Shown here in pieces: positions 20,356 to 29,205 of a stretch of 64,000 nt of DNA. Made by a program: the position numbers and the translations under genes. The notes below the pieces were generated by a model. It had not been told where the DNA came from. It searched no databases and was given only the letters and a program-made list of their open reading frames with translations. Position 1 is the first letter of the stretch. Each line of letters opens with the position of its first letter. Source of the stretch: Lampropedia cohaerens (GTDB lineage: Bacteria; Pseudomonadota; Gammaproteobacteria; Burkholderiales; Burkholderiaceae_C); assembly GCF_001005215.1 (NCBI RefSeq), contig NZ_LBNQ01000019.1, positions 124,001 through 188,000 on the forward strand. Direction: 5' to 3'.

Positions 20356-20880
20356 TCAGCCACGCACAGGAGACTTGCCGTGCCGGTGGTGCCGCGCGGC
20401 ACTGGAGAGCACATGCGCGCGCACGCGCTGGCGCGCCTTGTACCAGGCAGGAACTGCGGCACGGCGCTTGCGCCAGTTCTTGCGCGGTGGCTGATAGATC
20501 ACCGGTGCCACGGCCGTGACAAACTCGCGCCGGGAAGCATCCTCCAGAGAAGCGCCATCGTCCTTGGCGGCCCCATCTGCATCGAGGCCGCCTTGCAGAT
20601 CTCCGGCAATGCCGTCAATCCCGCTCTTGAACTCGCTGGCATGGGTACGCATGGTCGATTCCAGATCCCGCGCCGCGCCCTCCAGCGAGCTCTTCATCTT
20701 GCGCAGCTCATCAAGCTCCATGGCCTGGTTGACCTCGCGCTTGACGTCGTTGACATAACGCTGCGCCTTGCCCAGCAGCATGCCCACCGTCTTGGCCACG
20801 CGCGGCAACCGCTCAGGGCCAATCACGATCAGCGCCACGACGCCGATCAACACCATCTTGGAAATGCCCAGATCAAACAT
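20356..20880 (-). CDS. tatB: Sec-independent protein translocase TatB
   Basis: 174 aa from MFDLGISKM at 20880; longer frames start with a Cys-rich stretch that is not conserved. The single N-terminal membrane helix and hinge (MVLIGVVALIVIGPERLPRV) are diagnostic, with GPERLP the TatB signature. An amphipathic helix and a charged variable tail follow; here the last 35 residues are strongly basic (KNWRKRRAAVPAWYKARQR). It forms the signal-peptide receptor with TatC, which starts 39 bp downstream. Confidence 0.95.
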   Translation of the reverse strand: MFDLGISKMVLIGVVALIVIGPERLPRVAKTVGMLLGKAQRYVNDVKREVNQAMELDELRKMKSSLEGAARDLESTMRTHASEFKSGIDGIAGDLQGGLDADGAAKDDGASLEDASRREFVTAVAPVIYQPPRKNWRKRRAAVPAWYKARQRVRAHVLSSAARHHRHGKSPVRG

Positions 20881-20964
20881 GCGCGCACACTTCAGGCAAC
20901 ACAAGCTTGCGGCCATTCATGCCATCGCCGGATACGAGGCGACGGCACTGCACGCCAGCGCCCA

Positions 20965-21201
20965 TCAGCGCTTCTCGCGGGCCGAAACGTCGATCGGATA
21001 CTGCTCGGCACTGCGCTGCGCGGCCTCGACCTGGGGCTGCGCCTCAGCCGGCTTGTCTTCGTTGCCGTCGCGCAGGCCCTCCTTGAAGCCCTTGACTGCG
21101 CCCCCCAGGTCACTTCCCATGTTGCGCAGCTTCTTGGTGCCAAAAATCAGCACCACCACCAGCAGCACCACCAACCAGTGCCAAATGGACAAACCACCCA
21201 T
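20965..21201 (-). CDS. tatA: Sec-independent protein translocase TatA
   Basis: 78 aa. N-terminal membrane helix with [16 protein letters not shown], followed by [21 protein letters not shown], the TatA amphipathic helix with the FGTKKLRN signature, then a short acidic tail. It multimerises to form the export pore for folded twin-arginine substrates. First of tatA-tatB-tatC, 84 bp ahead of tatB. The 238-bp gap upstream toward hinT has a TACAAT hexamer on the minus strand that could be its -10 box. Confidence 0.96.
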   Translation of the reverse strand: MGGLSIWHWLVVLLVVVLIFGTKKLRNMGSDLGGAVKGFKEGLRDGNEDKPAEAQPQVEAAQRSAEQYPIDVSAREKR

Positions 21202-21439
21202 CGTCGTTACTCCTGTGATTTAAGTAAGCACGCACATGCAAGAAGCATACACATCCTGCCTGCGGCCGCCCGTATGAATCCATTGTATGCGTGCCCTCGC
21301 CCAAGCCAGGACGGGCACGCAAAATCCTCAGGGCCAGCTCACGGTCATTGTGTGACCAGGCGCTGCCAGCGCGCATATGCCCAGCGGCCAGATAACCTGG
21401 ACGCACGCGCCGTCAATGGGCCCGTCACAGACGCACCGC

Positions 21440-21808
21440 TTACCCTTTCGCCCAGGGCCTGGGCCCGCCCATGACGTGGACATGCAGGTGATGCACCTCC
21501 TGCCCGCCTTCTGCGCCGGTGTTCACGACGATACGAAATCCCCCTTGCGGATAGGGGTTGCAGCCCTCCTGCGCCGCCAGCTGAGGAGCCAATGCCATGA
21601 TCCTGCCAAGCAAGCCGGCATCCGCTTCGGTCACCTGCGCCATGGAGGGAATGTGCCGCTTGGGTATCAGCAGAAAATGCACCGGCGCCCAAGGGGCGAT
21701 GTCGTGAAAGGCCAGAATCTCGTCGTCCTCGTAGACCTTCTTGCACGGAATTTCTCCGGCAATGATCTTGCAGAAAACGCAGTTTGCATCGTGCATGGCT
21801 GTGGTCAT
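21440..21808 (-). CDS. hinT: HIT-family purine nucleoside phosphoramidase (HinT-like)
   Basis: 122 aa. The histidine triad HHLHVHVMGG is present near the C-terminus, with CVFCKIIAGEIP at the N-terminus (a CxxC zinc-like motif common in this branch) and FLLIPKRHI in the middle. These proteins hydrolyse adenosine phosphoramidates and aminoacyl-adenylates. A second in-frame ATG four codons in (21796) is a possible start. It is upstream of tatABC on the same strand, a neighbourhood common in Burkholderiales, and may be weakly co-transcribed with them. Confidence 0.93.
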   Translation of the reverse strand: MTTAMHDANCVFCKIIAGEIPCKKVYEDDEILAFHDIAPWAPVHFLLIPKRHIPSMAQVTEADAGLLGRIMALAPQLAAQEGCNPYPQGGFRIVVNTGAEGGQEVHHLHVHVMGGPRPWAKG

Positions 21809-21861
21809 GGGATAAACAATACGGTAAGACTAGGAATTGGTTCAAGCGCCCGCTGCAGCAC

Positions 21862-22935
21862 TCACATCGTAGCGCGCACGCCGATATCCTGCCCATGGCG
21901 ATCCAGCCAGTCCTGCGCAGACGCCCGGCCCTGCGCGAACAGGCGCTGGAGAAAGCCGATATCCGCACGCGTCTTGCTGTCCGCGCCGAATTGCTCAAGG
22001 TAGGAACCACCATCGATGCGGTGCATGCGCACGGCCTTGTAGCGATCCTGCTCCAGCCGCCCCTGCTCACGCAGGCGCTTGACGAACTCGATCGCACGCA
22101 GCTCCGAGAGCAGACCGGCATTGAAGGTCACCGCATTGATGCGCTCCTGGATCTCGCTGAGCGTGCGGGGAATGGCGCGCGTCTCGATCGGATTGATTTG
22201 CACCAGCAGCACGTCATCGGTCTGGGTATGGTAGATCAGCGGATACAGGGCCGGATTGCCGGAAAAACCGCCATCCCAGTAGTACTCATCATCGATCTGC
22301 ACCGGGTTGAACAGCTGCGGCAGGCAAGCCGATGCCATCAGTGCATCCAGGCTGACCTCGCCGCCACGAAACACCTTGCCACGCCCGGTGCGGACATTGG
22401 TCGCGCAGATAAAAAGGCGCGGCACCAAGGGGTGCTGCTGGTACTCGCGCAGCAGCGAAAAATCCACGATGCGCTTGAGGATGGAGCGCAGCGGGTTGAT
22501 GTCCATGGGATTGATCTGCGCCGGTGAGAACTGGGCGGCAAAAAAGGGCCGCAGCCACGGCATCCACTGCAAGGCCACCTGGCTCGGGGATGTGGAGGCA
22601 CTCAGAAACACCCCGAGGGTGCCCACGGCCTCCCAGAAATCACGCAACGCCAGTCGCGCAAACGTGCAGCCACAGCGGTGCGCCTCTTCGGCATCCTCCA
22701 AATTCTGCGCGGCCGCCCTGGCAAAGCCATGCGCCACCACGGCTGCATTCATGGCGCCTGCACTGGTGCCGCTGATGCCGTCGATATGGCAGACGCCATT
22801 TTCGAGCAGCGCATCCAGCACGCCCCAGGTAAAGGCGCCGTGCGAGCCACCGCCTTGCAAGGCGAGGTTGAGCGTGTGACAGGTGGCACCGGCGCCTGCT
22901 CCTGCCGCACCATCATGGGAAGCGTCGTGGGGCAT
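21862..22935 (-). CDS. Patatin-like phospholipase (RssA/NTE family)
   Basis: 357 aa, cytosolic or membrane-associated serine lipase. The patatin fold is clear: oxyanion-hole glycines LALQGGGSHGAF, nucleophile Ser in GTSAG (GISGTSAGAMNAA), and the catalytic Asp in WDGGFSGNPAL. The C-terminal third is alpha-helical and charged, as in the bacterial alpha-beta hydrolase-like patatins. A short Ala/Gly-rich N-terminus precedes the domain. The small membrane protein gene ends 19 bp upstream, suggesting an operon. Substrate (phospholipid or lysophospholipid) is not deducible. Confidence 0.9.
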   Translation of the reverse strand: MPHDASHDGAAGAGAGATCHTLNLALQGGGSHGAFTWGVLDALLENGVCHIDGISGTSAGAMNAAVVAHGFARAAAQNLEDAEEAHRCGCTFARLALRDFWEAVGTLGVFLSASTSPSQVALQWMPWLRPFFAAQFSPAQINPMDINPLRSILKRIVDFSLLREYQQHPLVPRLFICATNVRTGRGKVFRGGEVSLDALMASACLPQLFNPVQIDDEYYWDGGFSGNPALYPLIYHTQTDDVLLVQINPIETRAIPRTLSEIQERINAVTFNAGLLSELRAIEFVKRLREQGRLEQDRYKAVRMHRIDGGSYLEQFGADSKTRADIGFLQRLFAQGRASAQDWLDRHGQDIGVRATM

Positions 22936-22954
22936 ACGCGGCCTCTGTAAAAGT

Positions 22955-23365
22955 TCAGCGCACCGGCTGGCGCTGATTCAGTGCCATCATGCCGCGCACG
23001 ATGCGCACCAGGAACCACACCGAGACAAAAAACCACGCTACCTTGCCGGGGAAGTACAGCAGCAGGTAGAACGGACTAGTGACGACATAGAGCACGAGCG
23101 CCCAGGCAACGCTGCGGATGCGCCAGTCGAAATGGCTTTGCTGCCACGTGCCCTGGGCGTCGGAGCGCTTGACCAGATCCAGCACCAGCGCCAGCAACAA
23201 CAGCACCATGCTGGGCTCAAGCATGGGCACCACTGCGCCGATGGCCACCACGAGATGCATGATGTAGCTGATCCAGCCGATCGTGCGCAGCGCATCGTCG
23301 TCCGGACCCTTGCCCGCCGCGCGCGCCTGTACTTCGATGACCTCGTTGTCCTGAGCGTCCTGCAT
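22955..23365 (-). CDS. Small integral membrane protein (DUF4870-like)
   Basis: 136 aa from the ATG at 23365, chosen because GGAGG stands 8 nt upstream; an ATG at 23392 lacks this. An acidic N-terminus (DAQDNEVIEVQARAAGKG) is followed by three to four hydrophobic helices: IGWISYIMHLVVAIGAVVPML, a second around MVLLLLALVLDLV, then VAWALVLYVVTSPFYLLLYF and WFFVSVWFLVRIV. The layout resembles DUF4870/Tic20-like small membrane proteins of betaproteobacteria. Function is unknown. Operon with the patatin gene is likely. Confidence 0.72.
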   Translation of the reverse strand: MQDAQDNEVIEVQARAAGKGPDDDALRTIGWISYIMHLVVAIGAVVPMLEPSMVLLLLALVLDLVKRSDAQGTWQQSHFDWRIRSVAWALVLYVVTSPFYLLLYFPGKVAWFFVSVWFLVRIVRGMMALNQRQPVR

Positions 23366-23827
23366 GCCAACGTCCTCCACTTCAAAGTCCATCTGCCGAC
23401 GAGGCGGCCAAGAGGGAGCGGACCTTGCGAACACTTCATCGAATCCGCTGAAACGCCTCCTGTCCCCATGGCGTGGCCACCTCCACCACACGGCATGCGC
23501 AACTGGCCCCTGCGCCGCATCCACCTGACACACATTCTGCCGCAACTTGGCGCAGGCGCCCACTGGCGCGCGGCACCTCGTTCATGGCGAGGCCGCCCAG
23601 GCAGGCGCGATGACCGCATCCGCGGCCGAGCGCGGCACGGCCACGCACAGCCTGGGCCGCCGCTGCCAAGCGTGTTCGTGCGAGAATATGCGGCGTCGCC
23701 GCTGCCAGTCAATGCGCAACGGCGCGCCCGATGGCATCGCCAGCGGCCTTGGTTTTCCACAAACGTTTTGAAGGCGGCGCACTCCAAGGTGCCGCACGCG
23801 GCAACCACACCGCACTGCCGACCACGC
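23366..23827. other. 462-bp divergent region, no gene recognised
   Basis: The plus-strand frame of the following HAD gene stays open far upstream through this region, but the upstream part is Arg/Pro/His-rich and unlike any family, so it is a high-GC artefact. The area should hold the promoters of the membrane protein (minus) and of the HAD-pcnB-folK operon (plus). A GAGAATAT hexamer-like site near 23690 is a possible -10 box. Confidence 0.4.
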
Positions 23828-24571
23828 ATGAACACATCCTGCGCAGATTCTGCGCCCTCTTCCGACTGCAGGCCACGACTGGCGCTGTTCGACCTTGACC
23901 ACACCCTGCTGCCACTCGACTCGGACTACGAGTGGGGCCAGTTCACGGCGCGAGAAGGGCTGGTCGACGGCGAGGCCTACACCAGGCGCAATGCGGAATT
24001 CTTTGAACAATATCGCGCCGGCACGCTGGATCTGCACGCCTACATCCTGTTTGCCACCGAGGCCATTCGCAAGCTCGGACCGCAGGCCGCACACGCGGCG
24101 CGCGAGCGTTTTCTGCGCGATGTCATTGCACCCGCCATCCAGGCCCCGGCTCTGGCACTGCTAGAGCAGCACCGCAGCCAGGGTGACACCCTCGTGATCG
24201 TCACGGCCACCAATGAATTCATCACCCGTCCGATCGCTGCGCGCCTGGGCGTCGAGCACCTGCTGGCCGTCCAGCTCCAACGCGATGGCAGTGGCTGGTA
24301 CAACGGCCTGATCGACGGCGTGCCCACCCTGCGTGAAGGCAAGGTGCATCGCGTCCAGGCCTGGCTGGGCGAGCGCGGACTCGACTGGCCGCAGGTACAC
24401 ACCACCTTCTACAGCGACTCGACCAATGACCTGGCGCTGCTGGAAAAGGTCGACGTGCCCGTCGCCACCAACCCTGACCCCCACCTGCGCCAGCTCGCCC
24501 GTTCCCGGGGCTGGCAGGTGCTGGATCTGTTTGAACCATCCCCTGAGACCACCGGGGACCTGCCAACATGA
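23828..24571 (+). CDS. HAD-superfamily phosphatase, subfamily IB (phosphoserine phosphatase-like)
   Basis: 247 aa from the ATG at 23828. Motif I LALFDLDHTLLPLD supplies the nucleophile Asp22 and acid Asp24; motif II is LVIVTATNEF (Thr); motif III Lys lies in LREGKVHRV; motif IV is FYSDSTNDLALLEKVD. The cap is small and helical (C1), typical of HAD-IB enzymes such as SerB and CicA. The stop overlaps the pcnB start (ATGA), so the two are translationally coupled. The substrate is unknown. Confidence 0.88.
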   Translation: MNTSCADSAPSSDCRPRLALFDLDHTLLPLDSDYEWGQFTAREGLVDGEAYTRRNAEFFEQYRAGTLDLHAYILFATEAIRKLGPQAAHAARERFLRDVIAPAIQAPALALLEQHRSQGDTLVIVTATNEFITRPIAARLGVEHLLAVQLQRDGSGWYNGLIDGVPTLREGKVHRVQAWLGERGLDWPQVHTTFYSDSTNDLALLEKVDVPVATNPDPHLRQLARSRGWQVLDLFEPSPETTGDLPT

Positions 24572-26256
24572 TCAAGACATTCATCGACAAACTGCTGGGT
24601 AAGCGCAACGGCGACGCCGCACATGGCTCCGGCGCTGGTGACACGCGCAAACGCTTTCCGGTCAAGACCTTCGGCAAACGCGTGGAGGTTCCTGCCAGCG
24701 TCCACCGCATTGACCCCAGCTTGGTGGATCGGCGCGCCATCGAGGTCGTCAAGACCCTGCAGGACAAGGGCTTTGAAGCCTACATCGTCGGCGGCGCGGT
24801 ACGCGACCTGCTGCTCGGCCTGCGCCCCAAGGATTTCGACGTGGCCACCAATGCCACACCCGAGCAGGTCAAGGCCGCCTTTCGCCGGGCCTTCATCATC
24901 GGGCGGCGCTTTCGTATCGTCCATGTCGTGTTCGGGCGCGGGCGTGAGCACGAGGTCATCGAAGTCACCACCTTCCGAGCCTATCTGGACAACCAGGCCG
25001 CCGACCGCATTAAAGGCAACGAAAAGACCAGCCGCCAGGCACTGGCTGGTATGCAGCATGCCGTGGATGCCAGCGGAAGGGTGCTGCGCGACAACGTCTG
25101 GGGCACGCAGCAGGAAGACGCCGCACGGCGCGACTTCAGCATCAATGCGATGTATTACGACCCGCAATCGCAGATCGTCGTCGATTACCACCATGGCATC
25201 GAGGACGCCCGCAAGCGCACCATCCGCATGATTGGCGATGCCACGGCGCGCTACCGCGAGGATCCGGTGCGCATGGTGCGCGCCATCCGCTTTGCAGCCA
25301 AGCTGCACGCACTGGGATTCACGCTGGGCAAGAAAACGGCCGAGCCGCTGGCCGAGTTGCGCCCGTTGCTGGCGGACATTCCGCCCAGCCGCATGTTTGA
25401 CGAGATGCTCAAGCTGCTGCAGACCGGCCACGCCATTGCCTCGGTGCAGCAGTTGCGCGCGCTGGGCCTGTCCGAAGGCATTTATCCGTTGCTGGACCTG
25501 ATCGTCGCGCGCGCCGATACGCCGCTGGTGCGCCTTGCGCTGGAAGACACCGACCGGCGTGTAGCCGAAGGCAAGTCCGTGGCGCCGGCCTTCCTGCTGG
25601 CCTGCGTGCTCTGGGAAGACGTGCTGGCTGTCTGGCAACGGCGCCAGGCCGCGGGCGAGCATCCCAGCCCGGCACTGTCGGAAGCCATCACCGAGGTATT
25701 CGAGCGCCGTGTCGGCGACGTATCCGGGCGCGGCAAGCTGGGCGCCGACATGCGCGAGATCTGGATGCTGCAGCCGCGCTTTACGCGCCGCAGCGGCAAG
25801 ACTCCTGCGAGCATGGTGACGCAGCCGCGTTTTCGCGCCGGGCTGGATTTCCTGCGCCTGCGCAGTCGTGCAGGCGAGCCACTGGCCGAGCTGGCAGACT
25901 GGTGGGAGCGCTTCAGCCTCGCCGACGAAGCCACCCGCGCCGAGTTGCTCGAGTCGGCACGCCGCACCGCGCAACAGACAGGCAAGGCCGATCCGGAGCG
26001 CAAGCCACGCAGGCGCCGCAAACCGGCCTCCGCCACGCCACAGGCCGGTGACATGACGGACGAGCAGGCAGACCCGACGCCAGCACGCGCGCCGCATGCC
26101 CAGGACGCAGCGGATGGCACCGCCGCGCTTGATGATGCCAGTGCCCCCGCGCCAGCCAAGAAACGCCGTCGCCGTCGCCGCAAGAGTGCGGGCGGCAGCG
26201 AAGAGGGGCTCGCAAACGACAGTGCTGCGGAAACCGGCGATGCGCCAGCCCCCTGA
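24568..26256 (+). CDS. pcnB: Poly(A) polymerase I
   Basis: 562 aa. Adds 3' poly(A) tails that promote RNA decay. The nucleotidyltransferase head carries GGAVRDLLLGLRPKDFDVATNATP with the metal-binding DFD, then the RNA- and bundle-binding region (RRDFSINAMYYD, RYREDPVRMVRAIRFAAKL). It is a family of both CCA-adding enzyme and PcnB; the long PcnB-type body with FRRAFIIGRRFRIVHVVF favours poly(A) polymerase. The last about 110 residues form an Ala/Pro/Glu-rich tail with Lys/Arg clusters (KRRRRRRK), probably disordered and RNA-binding. It overlaps folK by 17 bp. Confidence 0.94.
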   Translation: MIKTFIDKLLGKRNGDAAHGSGAGDTRKRFPVKTFGKRVEVPASVHRIDPSLVDRRAIEVVKTLQDKGFEAYIVGGAVRDLLLGLRPKDFDVATNATPEQVKAAFRRAFIIGRRFRIVHVVFGRGREHEVIEVTTFRAYLDNQAADRIKGNEKTSRQALAGMQHAVDASGRVLRDNVWGTQQEDAARRDFSINAMYYDPQSQIVVDYHHGIEDARKRTIRMIGDATARYREDPVRMVRAIRFAAKLHALGFTLGKKTAEPLAELRPLLADIPPSRMFDEMLKLLQTGHAIASVQQLRALGLSEGIYPLLDLIVARADTPLVRLALEDTDRRVAEGKSVAPAFLLACVLWEDVLAVWQRRQAAGEHPSPALSEAITEVFERRVGDVSGRGKLGADMREIWMLQPRFTRRSGKTPASMVTQPRFRAGLDFLRLRSRAGEPLAELADWWERFSLADEATRAELLESARRTAQQTGKADPERKPRRRRKPASATPQAGDMTDEQADPTPARAPHAQDAADGTAALDDASAPAPAKKRRRRRRKSAGGSEEGLANDSAAETGDAPAP

Positions 26257-26758
26257 GACGCTGCCGCAGCCGGCATGGATAGGCCTGGGCGCCAACCTGG
26301 GCGATGCCGCCGCCGCCCTGCGCAAGGCAGTCGAGGCGATCGCAGCGCTGCCCGGCTGCACGCTTGAGGCGGTGTCGCCGCTTTATCGCACCGCCCCCTA
26401 TGAGGCCAGTGGCCCCGACTTCCTGAATGCCGTCATCCGCATTGCCACCACGATGGCGCCCGAACCCCTTCTGCGCGCGCTGCAGGCCATCGAGAATGAC
26501 GCAGGACGCACGCGCCCCTATCGCAATGCGCCCCGCACGCTGGATCTGGACCTTCTATGGTATTGCAGCCCTAGCTACGTGTTTACCAGCGATCTGCTGA
26601 CCCTGCCGCACCCACGCTGGCAAACGCGCGCGTTCGTGCTGCGCCCACTGGCCGATATTGCTCCCGCGATGATTGACGCAGAACTGCTGCAGCACGTCTC
26701 CAGCCAGCAAGCCCAGCGCTTGCCCAGCAGTGCACAGTGGCCCTACGCGGCGGCATAG
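26240..26758 (+). CDS. folK: 2-amino-4-hydroxy-6-hydroxymethyldihydropteridine pyrophosphokinase
   Basis: 172 aa from the ATG at 26240, inside the pcnB 3' end. It transfers pyrophosphate from ATP to 6-hydroxymethyl-dihydropterin in folate synthesis. Signature elements: [10 protein letters not shown] at the N-terminus, [20 protein letters not shown], the conserved [19 protein letters not shown] with the metal-binding Asp pair, and [21 protein letters not shown]. pcnB-folK is a conserved pair in many proteobacteria, here with the HAD phosphatase in front. Confidence 0.95.
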   Translation: MRQPPETLPQPAWIGLGANLGDAAAALRKAVEAIAALPGCTLEAVSPLYRTAPYEASGPDFLNAVIRIATTMAPEPLLRALQAIENDAGRTRPYRNAPRTLDLDLLWYCSPSYVFTSDLLTLPHPRWQTRAFVLRPLADIAPAMIDAELLQHVSSQQAQRLPSSAQWPYAAA

Positions 26759-26792
26759 CGGGCCGGTCACAAGAGGCGCTGCCCGCAGCCGC

Positions 26793-26798
26793 TATACT
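26793..26798 (+). promoter_or_regulatory. Probable -10 box of fabA
   Basis: TATACT lies 42 bp upstream of the fabA ATG, in the short gap after folK. No good -35 hexamer is at the right spacing, so this is a weak call. Confidence 0.35.
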
Positions 26799-26840
26799 TT
26801 TGGCCTTTTGGGCTCGCACTGGCCACGCACAGATTTTCCC

Positions 26841-27353
26841 ATGGTTGAATCCTTCGATTACGAGCAACTCATCGCCTCCGGCGAGGGCCGTCTTTTCGGC
26901 CCCGACAGTGGCAAGCTTCCACTGCCTCCCATGCTGATGTTCGACCGCATCCCGCACATCAGCAATGAGGGCGGTGCATACAACCTTGGCCGCGTCGTGG
27001 CCGAGCTGGATATCAAGCCTGACCTTTGGTTCTTCCAGTGTCACTTCAAGAATGATCCCGTCATGCCTGGGTGCCTGGGGCTGGACGCCATGTGGCAGTT
27101 GATCGGCTTCTATCTCACCTGGCTGCGCCTGCCAGGCAAGGGGCGTGCCCTTGGCGCCGGCGAGGTGAAGTTCACTGGCGAGGTCAAGCCTGACGTGAAG
27201 CTGGTCACCTACGAAATCGACATCAAACGCGTCATTCGGCGCAAGCTCAACATGGCCATCGGTGACGCGCGTCTGCTGGCTGACGGGCAGGAAATCTACA
27301 CTGCCAACGACCTGCGCGTTGGATTGTTCGAGACCGGCAAAGCAGCCGCCTGA
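26841..27353 (+). CDS. fabA: 3-hydroxydecanoyl-ACP dehydratase/isomerase
   Basis: 170 aa, the FabA length. It dehydrates 3-hydroxydecanoyl-ACP and isomerises trans-2 to cis-3-decenoyl-ACP, the branch point of anaerobic-type unsaturated fatty acid synthesis. The active-site His68 and Asp82 are in [21 protein letters not shown], which distinguishes FabA from FabZ (Asp instead of Glu). Start at 26841 gives the family N-terminus ([12 protein letters not shown]). The usual partner fabB is not adjacent; a terminator follows instead. Confidence 0.96.
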   Translation: MVESFDYEQLIASGEGRLFGPDSGKLPLPPMLMFDRIPHISNEGGAYNLGRVVAELDIKPDLWFFQCHFKNDPVMPGCLGLDAMWQLIGFYLTWLRLPGKGRALGAGEVKFTGEVKPDVKLVTYEIDIKRVIRRKLNMAIGDARLLADGQEIYTANDLRVGLFETGKAAA

Positions 27354-27397
27354 ACGCACCGCTTTCACGCACTCCTGTCGCATCGTCGTGCGATCCG

Positions 27398-27428
27398 GCT
27401 GCCCTGTCTGCTAAGGGCAGCTTTTTTT
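27398..27428 (+). terminator. Intrinsic terminator of fabA
   Basis: GCTGCCCT (27398-27405) and AGGGCAGC (27414-27421) form an 8-bp stem with an 8-nt loop, followed by seven T. It has no U-tract on the minus strand, so the convergent GntP gene is not served. Confidence 0.9.
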
Positions 27429-27495
27429 GCTCGACTGCCGGCTTGGGTCGCATCGCCGGGGATCAACCCGCGGCAACGTGCAGGCCAAGATAGGC

Positions 27496-28932
27496 TCAGA
27501 AGCTGCCAAACAGCGTACCCAGCACAATTACGGCGACCAGCGCCAGCAGCGGAAACAGCATCGTGACCGCGGCAATGTTGAGATAGGACTGGCGGTGCGT
27601 GAGCTTGCAGATCGCCAGCAACGTGATGATGGCGCCACAGTGCGGCAGCGTGTCCATCCCGCCTGCGGCCATGACGGCAACGCGATGCAGCAGATCCGGG
27701 CTGATGCCTGCCGCCTCGGCCATGGCCAGATAGTCGGCACCCAGCGCCTGCAGGGCGATGCTGAGTCCGCCGGAGGACGATCCCGTGATGCCTGACAGCA
27801 CGTTCATCGCAATCGCCTCGGAGATCAGCGGATTGCCCGGCGCCAGATTGAGCACCGCATCGCGGATGACGAGAAAGCCCGCCAAACTGGCAATGACAGC
27901 CCCATAGCCCACTTCGGATGCCGTATTAAACAATGGCAACATGAAGCCGAACACCCCCTTGTTGACGCTGGCCTTCAGGTCCGTCCAGTGGCCCAGCCGC
28001 ACGAGCATCAGGGTTGCGCACGCCACTGTCAGCGCGATGATCAGCGCCCATAGCCCCACACGTCCGGATGGGTTGAACGCCGGATAGGATGGCGTCAAAA
28101 ACGACCAGTCCATGCTTGGAAACACCGCGAAGGTAAACACTGCGTTGACGGCCACCACCAGCACCAGCGGCAACAATGCAAGGAACACTGGCATCTCACG
28201 GGTGGCCTGCGCATCTGCGGGCTGCAGGGCGGAGCTCTCCTCCAGTTCGGCCACGCGGTGCTCGCCGAAGCCCTCCCCGGCAGCACGCGCAGCGGCGACA
28301 CGCGTGTGCAGCCACCACAGGCCGCCCAGCAAAATGATGGCCGAGCCAATCAGCCCGAGGCCAGGCGCCGCAAACGCGTTGGTGCCAAAGTACGGAATCG
28401 GAATCGCATTCTGGATCGCCGGCGTGCCCGGCATGGCGGTCATCGTGAAGGTAAAGGAACCCAGTGCGATGGCAGCCGGGATCAAGCGCTTGGGGATGTT
28501 GGCCGAACGAAACAAGTCCTTGGCGATGGGGTAGATGGCAAAGGCCACCACAAACAGCGAAACACCTCCGTAGGTCAACAGCGCGCACGCCACCACGATC
28601 ACCAACACCGCGTGCCGCTGCCCAATCACACGCAGAATCCAGCGCGACAGCGTGTAGGCCGCTCCCGAATCCGCCATGAGCTGTCCGAACAGCGCCCCCA
28701 GCAGGAAAACCGGCAGGAAACTGAGCACATAGCCCCCCAGCGCCGGCATGAAGGTTTCGGTGTAGTACGGCAGCAGCAGCGCCAGCTCGCCCGAGAGCAC
28801 CACTGCCAGCGCTGCCATCAGCGGTGCCAGCAGCAACACTGTGATACCGCGATACGCAAGAAACATCAACAGCGCCAAAGAGACGCCGATAGCCAGAATG
28901 CCCATACTCCTCCCGCGCGCTGTGAGCGCCAT
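27496..28932 (-). CDS. GntP-family permease (gluconate/hydroxy-acid:H+ symporter family)
   Basis: 478 aa with about 12 hydrophobic segments. The start of the transporter, LALLMFLAYRGITVLLLAPLMA, is typical of GntP proteins, as are GGVSLFVVAFAIYPIAKDLF, MPGTPAIQNAIPIPYFGTNAFAAPG and NVLSGITGSSSGGLSIALQALG. The family carries gluconate, 3-hydroxybutyrate and related acids; the substrate here cannot be told. A second ATG nine codons in (28905) matches the family start better, but its GGAGG is only 3 nt away, so the exact start is open. It is convergent with fabA. Confidence 0.88.
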   Translation of the reverse strand: MALTARGRSMGILAIGVSLALLMFLAYRGITVLLLAPLMAALAVVLSGELALLLPYYTETFMPALGGYVLSFLPVFLLGALFGQLMADSGAAYTLSRWILRVIGQRHAVLVIVVACALLTYGGVSLFVVAFAIYPIAKDLFRSANIPKRLIPAAIALGSFTFTMTAMPGTPAIQNAIPIPYFGTNAFAAPGLGLIGSAIILLGGLWWLHTRVAAARAAGEGFGEHRVAELEESSALQPADAQATREMPVFLALLPLVLVVAVNAVFTFAVFPSMDWSFLTPSYPAFNPSGRVGLWALIIALTVACATLMLVRLGHWTDLKASVNKGVFGFMLPLFNTASEVGYGAVIASLAGFLVIRDAVLNLAPGNPLISEAIAMNVLSGITGSSSGGLSIALQALGADYLAMAEAAGISPDLLHRVAVMAAGGMDTLPHCGAIITLLAICKLTHRQSYLNIAAVTMLFPLLALVAVIVLGTLFGSF

Positions 28933-29205
28933 GTGTAGAAACCACCGAATCTAACAGGCGAAAGTGCTGCAGCGATGATCCCCCGACAAAGCTGCGGGCC
29001 TTCAGCGCCCGGGCACAGACCTGCGCACCATCGGCCATTCCCCCGCATCGCGACGGAAACGGGGTCGTCCAGCTACACGCTGCTTCGGGGATGGCGGCAA
29101 TACCAGTGCGGGCGACACACTGGCGCCTTGCCAGTGGCTGCCATGTGGAAAGTGGCCACGATCGGCAGCGCACGGTGAGCAGCCGCCCCTTCGGCCAGCA
29201 ATGGT

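Noticed and set aside
22883-23827. N-terminal extension of the HAD phosphatase by up to 315 residues.
   Set aside because: The added residues are Arg/His/Pro-rich and unlike the family; the conserved motif I begins 21 residues after the ATG at 23828.
24409-26361. Long open frame antisense to pcnB.
   Set aside because: Composition and position show it as a shadow of pcnB, which has clear family motifs.
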